Both the position numbers and the translations under genes were made by a program. DNA of 10,415 bases, taken from assembly GCA_021795255.1 (NCBI GenBank), contig JAJYPQ010000108.1:1-10415 (forward strand), read 5' to 3'. Below the pieces are notes generated by a model. It was not told the origin of the DNA, ran no database searches, and saw only the letters and a list, made by a program, of their open reading frames with translations. Shown here one piece after another: positions 1-5,280 of this stretch; position 1 is the first letter of the stretch, and every line of letters starts with the position of its first letter. This DNA is from Pseudomonadota bacterium. Its GTDB lineage: Bacteria; Pseudomonadota; Gammaproteobacteria; Acidiferrobacterales; Acidiferrobacteraceae.

Positions 1-1
1 G

Positions 2-181
2 TGGACGTGCCCCGCCTGCGGCGTGATCCACGACCGCGATCTCAATGCCGCGATCAATCTGAAGAACATGGCCGTGAGTTCCACGGTCGCAGCCTGTGGA
101 GAGGAAGGCTCTGGTCTTCGTCGCAAAACGAAGACGAAACCGGCCTCTGTGAAGCAGGAAGTCAGCTTTGTTCCTGTTTAA
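2..181 (+). CDS. tnpB: TnpB (IS200/IS605-family RNA-guided nuclease), C-terminal end, cut by window edge
   Basis: The frame opening at base 2 reads WTCPACGVIHDRDLNAAINL and runs to a TAA at 179-181. This is the C-terminal zinc ribbon (the second CxxC, C-P-A-C) followed by the third RuvC motif, whose Asp in D-L-N-A-A is a catalytic residue of TnpB nucleases. About 35 basic, poorly conserved residues follow, typical of the TnpB tail. TnpB is the guide-RNA-dependent nuclease encoded by IS200/IS605 and IS1341-type elements; it is not the transposase but helps retain the element. Only 59 residues are visible, so it cannot be said whether the gene is whole or whether a tnpA Y1 transposase lies upstream. 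The window begins inside this element. The family call is firm; activity is unknown. Confidence 0.9.
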   Translation, partial: WTCPACGVIHDRDLNAAINLKNMAVSSTVAACGEEGSGLRRKTKTKPASVKQEVSFVPV

Positions 182-193
182 GCAGGAACGAGC
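114..193 (+). ncRNA. Candidate TnpB guide RNA (omega RNA) / right-end structure of the IS
   Basis: Two strong stem-loops cover the last part of tnpB and its stop codon. The first is an 8-bp perfect stem, GTCTTCGT (114-121) with ACGAAGAC (128-135), loop of 6. The second is a 7-bp perfect stem, GTTCCTG (170-176) with CAGGAAC (183-189), which contains the tnpB stop in its loop and can be extended by GCT (165-167) with AGC (191-193). In this family the guide RNA overlaps the 3' end of tnpB and ends at the element's right end, with the guide taken from flanking DNA. The structures are seen; the RNA role is inferred. The exact right boundary, probably between about 193 and 220, cannot be fixed from one copy. 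Confidence 0.4.
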
Positions 194-314
194 AAGTCTG
201 ATGGAACGGTAAGTCTATGCCGTCTGGCCACAATGTTTGGAATGACCGGGCATTTTCAATGTCGAAGAACACGGGGCCCGATGCATGGGCCATGGACCTT
301 TTGAAGGAGGCGGT

Positions 315-692
315 ATGGCCGATACCAAGGCATTGGATCTCGTCATCATTCTGATAACCGGGCCGGAGAACCCCAAGCGACTGCCGTCGGCATTCTTTCT
401 GGCAGCGACAGCCGCCGCAGGCGAGCAGAATGTTCTTATGTATTTCACGGGGCCTGCCACCGAGCTTTTGAAGAAGGGCGTGGCCGAGAGCGTGTTCCCG
501 TTGTCTGGCGGCAAGAGCGTGGCGGACTTCATGAAACTCGCCGAAGACAATGGTGTGCGCATGATAGGCTGTGCGCAGTCGCTCGAGTTGAACCATATGA
601 CGGCCGCGGATCTGTCGTGGGACATGCCGCTTTTGAATCCGAGCGCGGCGTTACCGTCATTGGTCACGGCCGGCCGCGTGCTGACGTGGTAG
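315..692 (+). CDS. DsrE/DsrF-family sulfur-relay protein
   Basis: A 125-residue soluble protein of the DsrE/DsrF/TusD fold, a family that carries sulfane sulfur as persulfide on a cysteine and is common in sulfur oxidisers. The ATG at 315 is chosen because AAGGAGG (304-310) sits 4 bases upstream; the in-frame ATG at 285 has no ribosome site. Visible features are a hydrophobic first strand (LDLVIILITGPEN), an alanine-rich helix, the strand VLMYFTGP (residues 40-47), a single Cys86 in VRMIGCAQSL that is the likely persulfide site, and the family's typical ending AGRVLTW. No tusA or rhodanese gene is next to it, so it is separated from its usual partners. A short inverted repeat, GGCCC (275-279) with GGGCC (287-291), lies in its leader. 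Family assignment is good; the specific partner is unknown. Confidence 0.82.
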   Translation: MADTKALDLVIILITGPENPKRLPSAFFLAATAAAGEQNVLMYFTGPATELLKKGVAESVFPLSGGKSVADFMKLAEDNGVRMIGCAQSLELNHMTAADLSWDMPLLNPSAALPSLVTAGRVLTW

Positions 693-1148
693 ACGCGACA
701 AAACAGGCCTCCGGTACCGTGAGATCGGGCGGTATTGGCGGGCGCAACATCCGTTTGCCAGAACACAGGGATGAACGGATGGCCGATGGTTGATGCAAGA
801 CTACCAAAGCGCATCATGCGAGCCCCGGTGTCGGGTTTCATTGGGGCGCGCCGTGTATCCTGGCACCCAGACATCCGGGTGCGAGCCCTTAGACCACCGT
901 GCCGATAAGCGATCTTAAAGGGACGCGCATAGCAAAGAGACCTAGGGCGTGACACGCGGCCCAGGGATCGAAGCGCGCTTTAGGTGCTTGGCGCGAACCG
1001 CGCCGCGCCTGTTCATGGCGCCCGCCAAATCCGCTAGAATCGACGGCTTGTCGCTAAGCGTGTCGGCAATCGGCAAATGTCATGCGGATATGGCCGGGTG
1101 CTGGGGTTCATTGCGTCGTGTCGGGCGGGCGAAAAAGGGAGAGTTTGT
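693..1148. other. Intergenic stretch without a convincing gene
   Basis: These 456 bases lie between dsrE and the rhomboid-like gene. Reading frames are open by chance on both strands because of the GC content, but none has a ribosome site or a recognisable protein. One stem-loop is visible, GCACCC (863-868) with GGGTGC (877-882), loop of 8, without a following T-run, so it is not a normal terminator. A possible promoter at 1012-1040 is listed separately. Confidence 0.6.
1012..1040 (+). promoter_or_regulatory. Possible sigma-70 promoter for the rhomboid-like gene
   Basis: TTCATG (1012-1017) and TAGAAT (1035-1040) are separated by 17 bases. The -10 matches the consensus at five of six positions, the -35 at three. 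Transcription would begin near 1047 and give a leader of about 100 bases before the GTG at 1149. This rests on pattern matching only. Confidence 0.4.
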
Positions 1149-1943
1149 GTGAGGGTATTGAGTAGGCTCGAAAGACGCTTTGGCCGTTATGCCATTGCCA
1201 ATCTGATGGCATACATCGTGGGCGCTCAGGGCATCGTGTTTTTATTGTCACGCACGCCCCAGGGCGCACGCTTCATAAGCCAACTGCGTTTCGACCCGAC
1301 CCTGATTGCTCAGGGTGAGATCTGGCGGCTCGTGAGTTTCGTCGTGATCCCGCCCTCGTTTTCGATATGGGTGTTCTTCATCCTCTACTTCTATTACCTG
1401 CTTGGCACCAGACTCGAGGAGGAATGGGGCCACTTTCGCTTCAATGTCTACTACTTCAGCGGCGTTGCGCTCAGCATCGCGGGCGCCTTTCTCGCGCAAG
1501 CGAGCGCCACGGCCACGTATCTCAATCTGTCGATATTTCTGGCCTTTGCGACCATAGATCCGGAGTTCAGCATACTGCTCTTTTTCGTGATACCCGTGAA
1601 GGTGAAGTATCTCGCATGGTTGGCATGGCTTGCGGTGGCGTTCACGGTCGTGTTCGAGCCGCTCCCCGCGAAGATCATGGCGGCTGTGTCGCTGTTGAAT
1701 TATTTCGCATTTTTCGGGCGCGATCTCAAGCGCCGGGTGCGGGCGGGTATCGCCTTCGCGCCGGGCCGGGGTCGATTCCGGGCCCGCGTGCGTGCCGGGG
1801 TCGCCGCCCCGATTCATCGCTGTACGGTGTGTGGCGCGACCGAACAAGACGAGCCGCGCCTTGAGTTTCGTTATTGCTCGAAATGCGCCGGGCATCACGA
1901 GTACTGCCTGACGCATCTGGACACGCATGATCATATCCCGTGA
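1149..1943 (+). CDS. Rhomboid-fold membrane protein lacking the catalytic serine motif, with C-terminal zinc ribbon
   Basis: A 264-residue membrane protein. The GTG at 1149 is preferred over the ATG at 1077 because AGGGAG (about 1138-1143) lies just upstream and the protein then begins with the family-typical LSRLERRFGRYAIANLM. About six membrane segments can be seen (near residues 17-34, 62-84, 99-117, 123-136, 139-150 and 155-190). The pattern GEIWRLVSFVVIP then EEWGHFRFNVYY follows the rhomboid fold, but the GxSG serine loop is replaced by YLNLSIFLAFATIDPE and no catalytic His is evident, so it is probably not a protease. After an Arg-rich linker (residues 191-217) comes a cytoplasmic zinc ribbon, C225xxC228 and C243xxC246, followed by a His-rich tail. 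This matches a widespread uncharacterised rhomboid-like family that I recognise by its sequence pattern. The gene converges on the metallophosphoesterase gene. Confidence 0.75.
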   Translation: MRVLSRLERRFGRYAIANLMAYIVGAQGIVFLLSRTPQGARFISQLRFDPTLIAQGEIWRLVSFVVIPPSFSIWVFFILYFYYLLGTRLEEEWGHFRFNVYYFSGVALSIAGAFLAQASATATYLNLSIFLAFATIDPEFSILLFFVIPVKVKYLAWLAWLAVAFTVVFEPLPAKIMAAVSLLNYFAFFGRDLKRRVRAGIAFAPGRGRFRARVRAGVAAPIHRCTVCGATEQDEPRLEFRYCSKCAGHHEYCLTHLDTHDHIP

Positions 1944-2067
1944 TCGAAAGCGAACCCGAGGCCTGTGTGTTTAGGATGGATGCAGCCTTTCAGCCGTAAT
2001 GGTCCTCGTTGCGTACCCGGCGGGAAGATTTGCCGTCAATATGAGCGACAGGCCCCCGTGAGACCCC

Positions 2068-2094
2068 AAAGCCTCATGGTGCGCGTGTGGCTTT
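2068..2094. terminator. Weak stem-loop between convergent genes, possible terminator
   Basis: AAAGCC-T-CA (2068-2076) pairs with TG-T-GGCTTT (2086-2094), an 8-bp stem with one T-T mismatch and a loop of 9. The flanking AAA/TTT could serve either strand. The T-run is only three long, so termination would be weak. It lies between the stops of two convergent genes (1943 and 2133), where a shared terminator is expected. Confidence 0.3.
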
Positions 2095-2132
2095 ATGGCG
2101 CGAGGGGATAGGGCGGGGGAGGGCTGTCTTGG

Positions 2133-2948
2133 CTATTCGAGCGTCACGATAAGGCCTGCATCGAAGCCATCGACAGGGGCGATGTGCGCGTAGCCGCGCG
2201 GATTGGCAAGGACGCGCGTCAACCCGCCTTGATGATGGGCGACGCCATAGTCGACCCGTCTATGGACATGGCCATGCACCCACAGATCAGCCCACCCTAT
2301 GAGCTCGGACAGGTCGCTTGCATACGCCGCGTCCTCGGCGTCGAACGGCGGGGGCTTACCGAGGCTTTGTGGTGAGGGCGCATGGTGGGTCACGACCACG
2401 GTGCGCGCGGCGGCCTTTGGGGTCTGTGCGCTGTTTGCCTCCGGGCGCGTGATCAAGGCGTTTTCGAGAAAGGCCGCGCTCGCCTCGTGCCAGGCGCGGG
2501 TCGTGGCCGGCGCGATGGGGCGTGTCGAATAACCATTGGCCGGCAGGCGGATGCGCTGATAGTCGCTCATGATCTCGGCGATCGCGCGCATCGTCCGATC
2601 CTGATGAAGGACGCCCGCAAGACAAAAGTCCGTCCAGAGGCTTGCCCCTAAAAATCGCACGCCATCGATGGTAATGGCGTCATTTTCCAGGAGATGCACA
2701 TGCGTGCCCGCGACCTTGGCGCGGGCCGTTGCAAAGAGGCGCGGGACCGTGCGCGAGCCATAGAATTCGTGGTTGCCCATGACATAGATCACAGGTTGCG
2801 TAAAGGTCTTCAGGGCCCATTCGAGACCCACGAGCCCCACACCGATATCGCCCGCGAGGATATGAATATCGCAGTCCACGTGCGCCAGCTGCCTGCGCGG
2901 CAAGGCCGCGAATTCGAGGTGGATGTCGGAGAGGATGTGCAGTCTCAT
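2133..2948 (-). CDS. Calcineurin-like metallophosphoesterase
   Basis: A 271-residue cytoplasmic phosphoesterase with a two-metal active site. The metal ligands are in the usual order: D8-x-H10 in ILSDIH, G33-D34, G58-N59-H60-E61, H188-H189 in VVVTHHAPSP and G226-H-V-H229. The substrate cannot be told from sequence; relatives act on phosphodiesters or phosphomonoesters. The ATG at 2948 is chosen because the family normally starts with MRLHILSD. The frame stays open upstream to a GTG at 3104, which would add 52 basic residues, and neither start has a clear ribosome site. The gene stands alone on its strand, about 260 bases downstream of the DUF2283 gene, with its own possible -10 box. Confidence 0.85.
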   Translation of the reverse strand: MRLHILSDIHLEFAALPRRQLAHVDCDIHILAGDIGVGLVGLEWALKTFTQPVIYVMGNHEFYGSRTVPRLFATARAKVAGTHVHLLENDAITIDGVRFLGASLWTDFCLAGVLHQDRTMRAIAEIMSDYQRIRLPANGYSTRPIAPATTRAWHEASAAFLENALITRPEANSAQTPKAAARTVVVTHHAPSPQSLGKPPPFDAEDAAYASDLSELIGWADLWVHGHVHRRVDYGVAHHQGGLTRVLANPRGYAHIAPVDGFDAGLIVTLE

Positions 2949-3117
2949 GAGGTTTATGTCTGGCGCGATCGCCGCCTGGATTCGGGGTGGGTTGATAACG
3001 CGGCGTTTTGCGCTGCGCGTCATGGAAAGCGACGCCACGTTCGCGCCTCTTGTCACGAACACGTCGATGTCGGATGTGTCCGCGTCTTTGGGCTTCCTTC
3101 GCACCCGGTACTCGAAA

Positions 3118-3123
3118 ATTATA
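3118..3123 (-). promoter_or_regulatory. Perfect -10 box (TATAAT) upstream of the metallophosphoesterase
   Basis: The minus strand reads TATAAT here. No good -35 hexamer sits 16-18 bases upstream. Transcription would start near 3111, about 7 bases before the in-frame GTG at 3104 and about 163 bases before the ATG at 2948. That leaves open either a near-leaderless, longer protein or a long leader. Confidence 0.35.
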
Positions 3124-3207
3124 CAGACTGGCGTCCGGATATCCGCTTTTCGGTGTTTGGGCCTAACCCGGATGCCGACATGTCCGGGACGGGCCCCTCA
3201 TTCATGC

Positions 3208-3405
3208 CTATGCCGCGACCTGTTCAAACGAAAATTGGGGGATATCCGCGCGGTCACTTGCGTGCTCGATGGTGATACCGCAGATTTGGCCCTGCGTATC
3301 AATATCGAGCAGCGTGTTTTCATCAAGATCCTTGGTTTCTGCAATATCCGCAGGGCGAAACGCGATATAGAGAGTATCCGTATCTTGGAAATACTGAATC
3401 CTCAT
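3208..3405 (-). CDS. DUF2283 protein, probable antitoxin of a toxin-antitoxin pair
   Basis: A 65-residue protein with the DUF2283 signature: an opening beta strand MRIQYFQDTDTLYIAF, an acidic middle (ETKDLDENTLLDIDTQG) and a second hydrophobic strand ICGITIEHAS. The ATG at 3403-3405 overlaps the stop of the upstream gene as ATGA and has GGAGG 8 bases before it, inside the upstream gene, so translation of the two is coupled. The protein is acidic whereas its partner is basic, as is usual for an antitoxin and toxin. DUF2283 proteins often lie beside DUF4258-type proteins; the antitoxin role is inferred from this and is not established here. Confidence 0.85.
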   Translation of the reverse strand: MRIQYFQDTDTLYIAFRPADIAETKDLDENTLLDIDTQGQICGITIEHASDRADIPQFSFEQVAA

Positions 3406-3638
3406 GGCGTGAACCTCCGGTCGAAGAAGGCATTGTGAACGGTTTCCCCATCGGGTAACAAGATTACCCGCAGATATCTGTTACTGGCCTCGGGAATAAG
3501 GCCCCATCGGCGTATACGCCCGTCTTGCTGTGTGGCTTCCTTTAAGGGATAGCGCGCGACGGTCTCGATCCATTCCTCTTCGATATCGGTGCGGTCTGGA
3601 CGCTGATGTAGAGCCTCAAAGTATTTTGTGGTATTCAC
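3402..3638 (-). CDS. Small DUF4258-like protein, probable toxin partner of the DUF2283 protein
   Basis: A 78-residue protein of the form KYFEALHQRPDR, EEWIETVARYP, DGRIRRWGLIPE, RYLRVILLPDGETVHNAFFDRRF. This strand-turn-strand C-terminal half with conserved Gly-Arg-Ile-Arg, Arg-Tyr-Leu-Arg and His-Asn resembles DUF4258 and related RelE-like RNase folds, so an mRNA-cleaving toxin is plausible but unproven. The GTG at 3638 is chosen because GGGGAG lies 6 bases upstream and because homologues I recall begin with a similar N-T-T-K-Y-F stretch. The frame is open upstream to a TTG at 3749. Oddly, a perfect AAGGAGG (plus-strand 3738-3744) lies in that extension just before an ATA codon. The stop overlaps the DUF2283 start by 4 bases. 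Confidence 0.7.
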   Translation of the reverse strand: MNTTKYFEALHQRPDRTDIEEEWIETVARYPLKEATQQDGRIRRWGLIPEASNRYLRVILLPDGETVHNAFFDRRFTP

Positions 3639-3834
3639 CCCAATCTCCCCGCCAAATCGTTCGCCTGTAAGATGCCTGTACCGCTTCTGGCCGCGGTGTT
3701 GGTAGCGGCGGTTATTGGCCAGTCGCGAAGGTATGCGCCTCCTTTTCAACGGGTCCGGTCGTAGCCTAACCGATCACGCCCATTGTTCCAATGATCATCC
3801 TACCCCTATTGCCGTGTCCGCTAGTGGGCGGCCC

Positions 3835-3993
3835 CTAAAAAACTGAGTTTGCCGCGTCCGGGCGCGCCACAGCCCGGCGCAGGCGGGTGATCTCGGCCTC
3901 TTTAACCCTTCCTTTGCGGGGGCGGTTTCCGCCATGAACGGTGTGCGGGGGCGCACGCGTCACGCCGGCGGGCTTGCCGTGGCCTTTTCGCAT
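3835..3993 (-). CDS. Small basic ORF of unknown function, divergent from the arsenic operon
   Basis: A 52-residue ORF starts at an ATG (3991-3993) that has GAGG six bases upstream, and ends at TAG 3835-3837. The protein is strongly basic: an Arg/Lys/Pro/Gly-rich first half (MRKGHGKPAGVTRAPPH), then NRPRKGRVKEAEITRLRRAV, which could form one charged amphipathic helix. Its start is only 46 bases from the arsRC start on the opposite strand, so it may share the control region. I do not recognise it. It could be a small nucleic-acid-binding protein, or the start of an IS3-type transposase OrfA cut off before its leucine-zipper part. The run TTTTTT just before the stop, a possible slippery site, would fit a broken transposase. 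High GC makes a chance ORF possible. Confidence 0.35.
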   Translation of the reverse strand: MRKGHGKPAGVTRAPPHTVHGGNRPRKGRVKEAEITRLRRAVARPDAANSVF

Positions 3994-4003
3994 CACCACC
4001 CTC

Positions 4004-4038
4004 TTGACCTTATATCAATATCTCATGTAGTCTTGAGA
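4004..4038 (+). promoter_or_regulatory. ars promoter with candidate ArsR operator
   Basis: TTGACC (4004-4009) matches the -35 consensus at five of six positions. The -10 is weak: TAGTCT (4028-4033) at a spacing of 18 is the best choice. An inverted repeat TCTCA (4021-4025) with TGAGA (4034-4038), spacer of 8, covers the -10 and ends next to the arsRC start codon, the expected place for an ArsR/SmtB-family repressor to block polymerase. A start of transcription about 7 bases after the -10 falls on or next to the ATG at 4040. The AT-rich 35-base block stands out from the GC-rich surroundings. The operator role is inferred. Confidence 0.5.
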
Positions 4039-4039
4039 A

Positions 4040-4876
4040 ATGGAGAAAGCCCAGGCCATCCGGATCTTCGAATCCTTCTCCTCGGGAGTGCGACTCGACA
4101 TCTATCGACTGCTGGTGCGCGAAAGCCCGGATGGGCTGGTCGCCGGGCAGATCGGGGCCGCTTTGGGGCTTGCATCCAACAAGGCCTCTTTTCACTTAAA
4201 GGAAATGACCTATGCGGGACTGCTGACTGTGACCGCCGAGGGACGATTCCAGCGTTATCGGGCGCAGCTTGCCCTCGTGCAGGATCTGATCACCTTTTTG
4301 ACGGCGGAATGCTGTGCCGGACATCCCGACCGGTGCCTTATTGCGCCAAGCCCATCTCTGAGGGAGACCCGCATGGCCTCTGGGGAACATGAACCCATGA
4401 ACGTCCTTTTTCTGTGCACCGGCAATTCCTGCCGCTCCGTTCTCGCCGAGGCCACTTTTCGGCATCTGGCGCCACCTCATTTTCAGGTCATGAGCGCGGG
4501 GAGCCATCCGACAGGCTTTGTGCATCCGCGGGCACTCGCACTCCTGAAGCAAGAAGGCATCGCGACTAGTGGTCTTCACAGCAAATCCTGGGACGCCCTT
4601 CCCCTGGTCCCGGACATCGTCATTACGCTTTGTGCAAGCGCCGCGGGCGAGACCTGTCCTACGTATATGGGTCCGGCCCTGCGCGCTCATTGGGGCGTGG
4701 ACGACCCCGCGCATGCAACGGGCAGCGAGGCGGAGATTCAAGGGGCGTTTCAGGACGCCTATCGAATCATCCGCTGGCGCATCGAGACTTTTCTCGCTTT
4801 GCCTTGGGGGGAGCTTAAACAGGATCGCAGTCGCCTGCAGGCGGCTCTCGATCACATTGGCGAGCGCGTGGCTTGA
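4040..4876 (+). CDS. arsRC: ArsR-ArsC fusion: As(III)-responsive repressor joined to thiol-dependent arsenate reductase
   Basis: One unbroken 278-residue ORF. Residues 1-90 are an ArsR/SmtB winged helix (helix-turn-helix near 34-56, SNKASFHLKEM as recognition helix). It is followed by C91-C92 and C99 in ECCAGHPDRCL, a C-terminal As(III) site like that described for Acidithiobacillus ferrooxidans ArsR rather than the ELCVCD site of plasmid ArsR. A linker (100-119) leads to a low-molecular-weight-phosphatase-type ArsC (120-278): P-loop C126-T-G-N-S-C-R132, then C198 and C206 in LCASAAGETCP, the resolving cysteines of thioredoxin-coupled enzymes, and HWGVDDPA. It would both sense As(III) and reduce As(V). 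A stop codon lies directly upstream of ATG 4040, and no usable Shine-Dalgarno precedes it. Inside, GGAG (4363-4366) lies 6 bases before ATG 4373 (codon 112) at the domain border, so separate ArsC could also be made. arsD follows after 32 bases. Confidence 0.93.
   Translation: MEKAQAIRIFESFSSGVRLDIYRLLVRESPDGLVAGQIGAALGLASNKASFHLKEMTYAGLLTVTAEGRFQRYRAQLALVQDLITFLTAECCAGHPDRCLIAPSPSLRETRMASGEHEPMNVLFLCTGNSCRSVLAEATFRHLAPPHFQVMSAGSHPTGFVHPRALALLKQEGIATSGLHSKSWDALPLVPDIVITLCASAAGETCPTYMGPALRAHWGVDDPAHATGSEAEIQGAFQDAYRIIRWRIETFLALPWGELKQDRSRLQAALDHIGERVA
4361..4375 (+). promoter_or_regulatory. Internal ribosome binding site and ATG at the ArsR/ArsC border
   Basis: AGGGAG (4361-4366) is followed 6 bases later by an in-frame ATG (4373-4375), codon 112 of arsRC, exactly in the linker between the repressor and reductase domains. 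Starting here would give a free ArsC of 167 residues; the next ATG (4397, codon 120) begins directly with the ArsC core MNVLFLCTGN. The main start of the gene has no such site. Use of this start is inferred. Confidence 0.5.
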
Positions 4877-4908
4877 TGGCGTCACTTGGAAACCGTAGGA
4901 GTCAATCC

Positions 4909-5268
4909 ATGAAAACTATTCAAGTCTATGATCCGGCGTTGTGTTGCGGTACAGGCGTGTGCGGCGTCGAGGTCGATCAGGCGTTGGTGAGTTTCGCGGC
5001 CGATGTAGAGTGGGCCAAGGGCAATGGGGCCCGTATCGAGCGATTTAATCTGGCCCAGCAACCCCTGGCCTTTGCGAATAATGCCCGCGTGAGGGAGTTC
5101 CTTGAGCATTCGGGACAAGAGGCGTTGCCGTTGATCCTGGTCGATGGCGCAGTGGCCCTGGCCGGCCGCTATCCGCGTCGCGCCGAGCTGGCCCGCTGGG
5201 CGGGTATCGCGCAACCCGTGGCCGAAGACAAGCCATCGGGATGTTGTTCAGGCGGCCGGTGCGGTTGA
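4909..5268 (+). CDS. arsD: ArsD, As(III) metallochaperone
   Basis: A 119-residue protein that hands As(III) to the ArsA ATPase and can act as a weak repressor. The ATG at 4909 is supported by AGGAG (4897-4901), 7 bases upstream; the in-frame ATG at 4873 overlaps arsRC and lacks a site. The thioredoxin-like fold starts MKTIQVYDPALCCGTGVCG, with C12, C13 and C18 at exactly the metal-transfer positions known from the R773 plasmid ArsD. The tail PSGCCSGGRCG keeps C112-C113 and one further Cys (118) of the second vicinal pair. It is part of the ars operon: 32 bases after arsRC, 12 bases before arsA. Confidence 0.96.
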   Translation: MKTIQVYDPALCCGTGVCGVEVDQALVSFAADVEWAKGNGARIERFNLAQQPLAFANNARVREFLEHSGQEALPLILVDGAVALAGRYPRRAELARWAGIAQPVAEDKPSGCCSGGRCG

Positions 5269-5280
5269 CGGGAGAACGGG

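Noticed and set aside
863..882. Terminator at the GCACCC/GGGTGC stem-loop
   Set aside because: No T-run follows on either strand, and it lies 170 bases beyond the dsrE stop.
215..955. Long open frame on the minus strand across the DsrE gene and the following gap
   Set aside because: It overlaps dsrE, which has a strong ribosome site and a clear family match. The product has no recognisable motif or start signal; it is open because of high GC.
1248..1934. Long minus-strand frame opposite the rhomboid-like gene
   Set aside because: It is an Arg/Glu/His-rich translation typical of the reverse of a membrane protein gene, with no family features.
4300..4400. arsR and arsC as two genes joined by a sequencing error
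   Set aside because: The frame is continuous from 4040 to 4876 through a reasonable linker, and both domains are complete in the same frame. Nothing points to a missing base.
4196..4885. Long minus-strand frame opposite arsRC
   Set aside because: The plus strand encodes an intact ArsR-ArsC with all active-site residues; the reverse reading has no motif.
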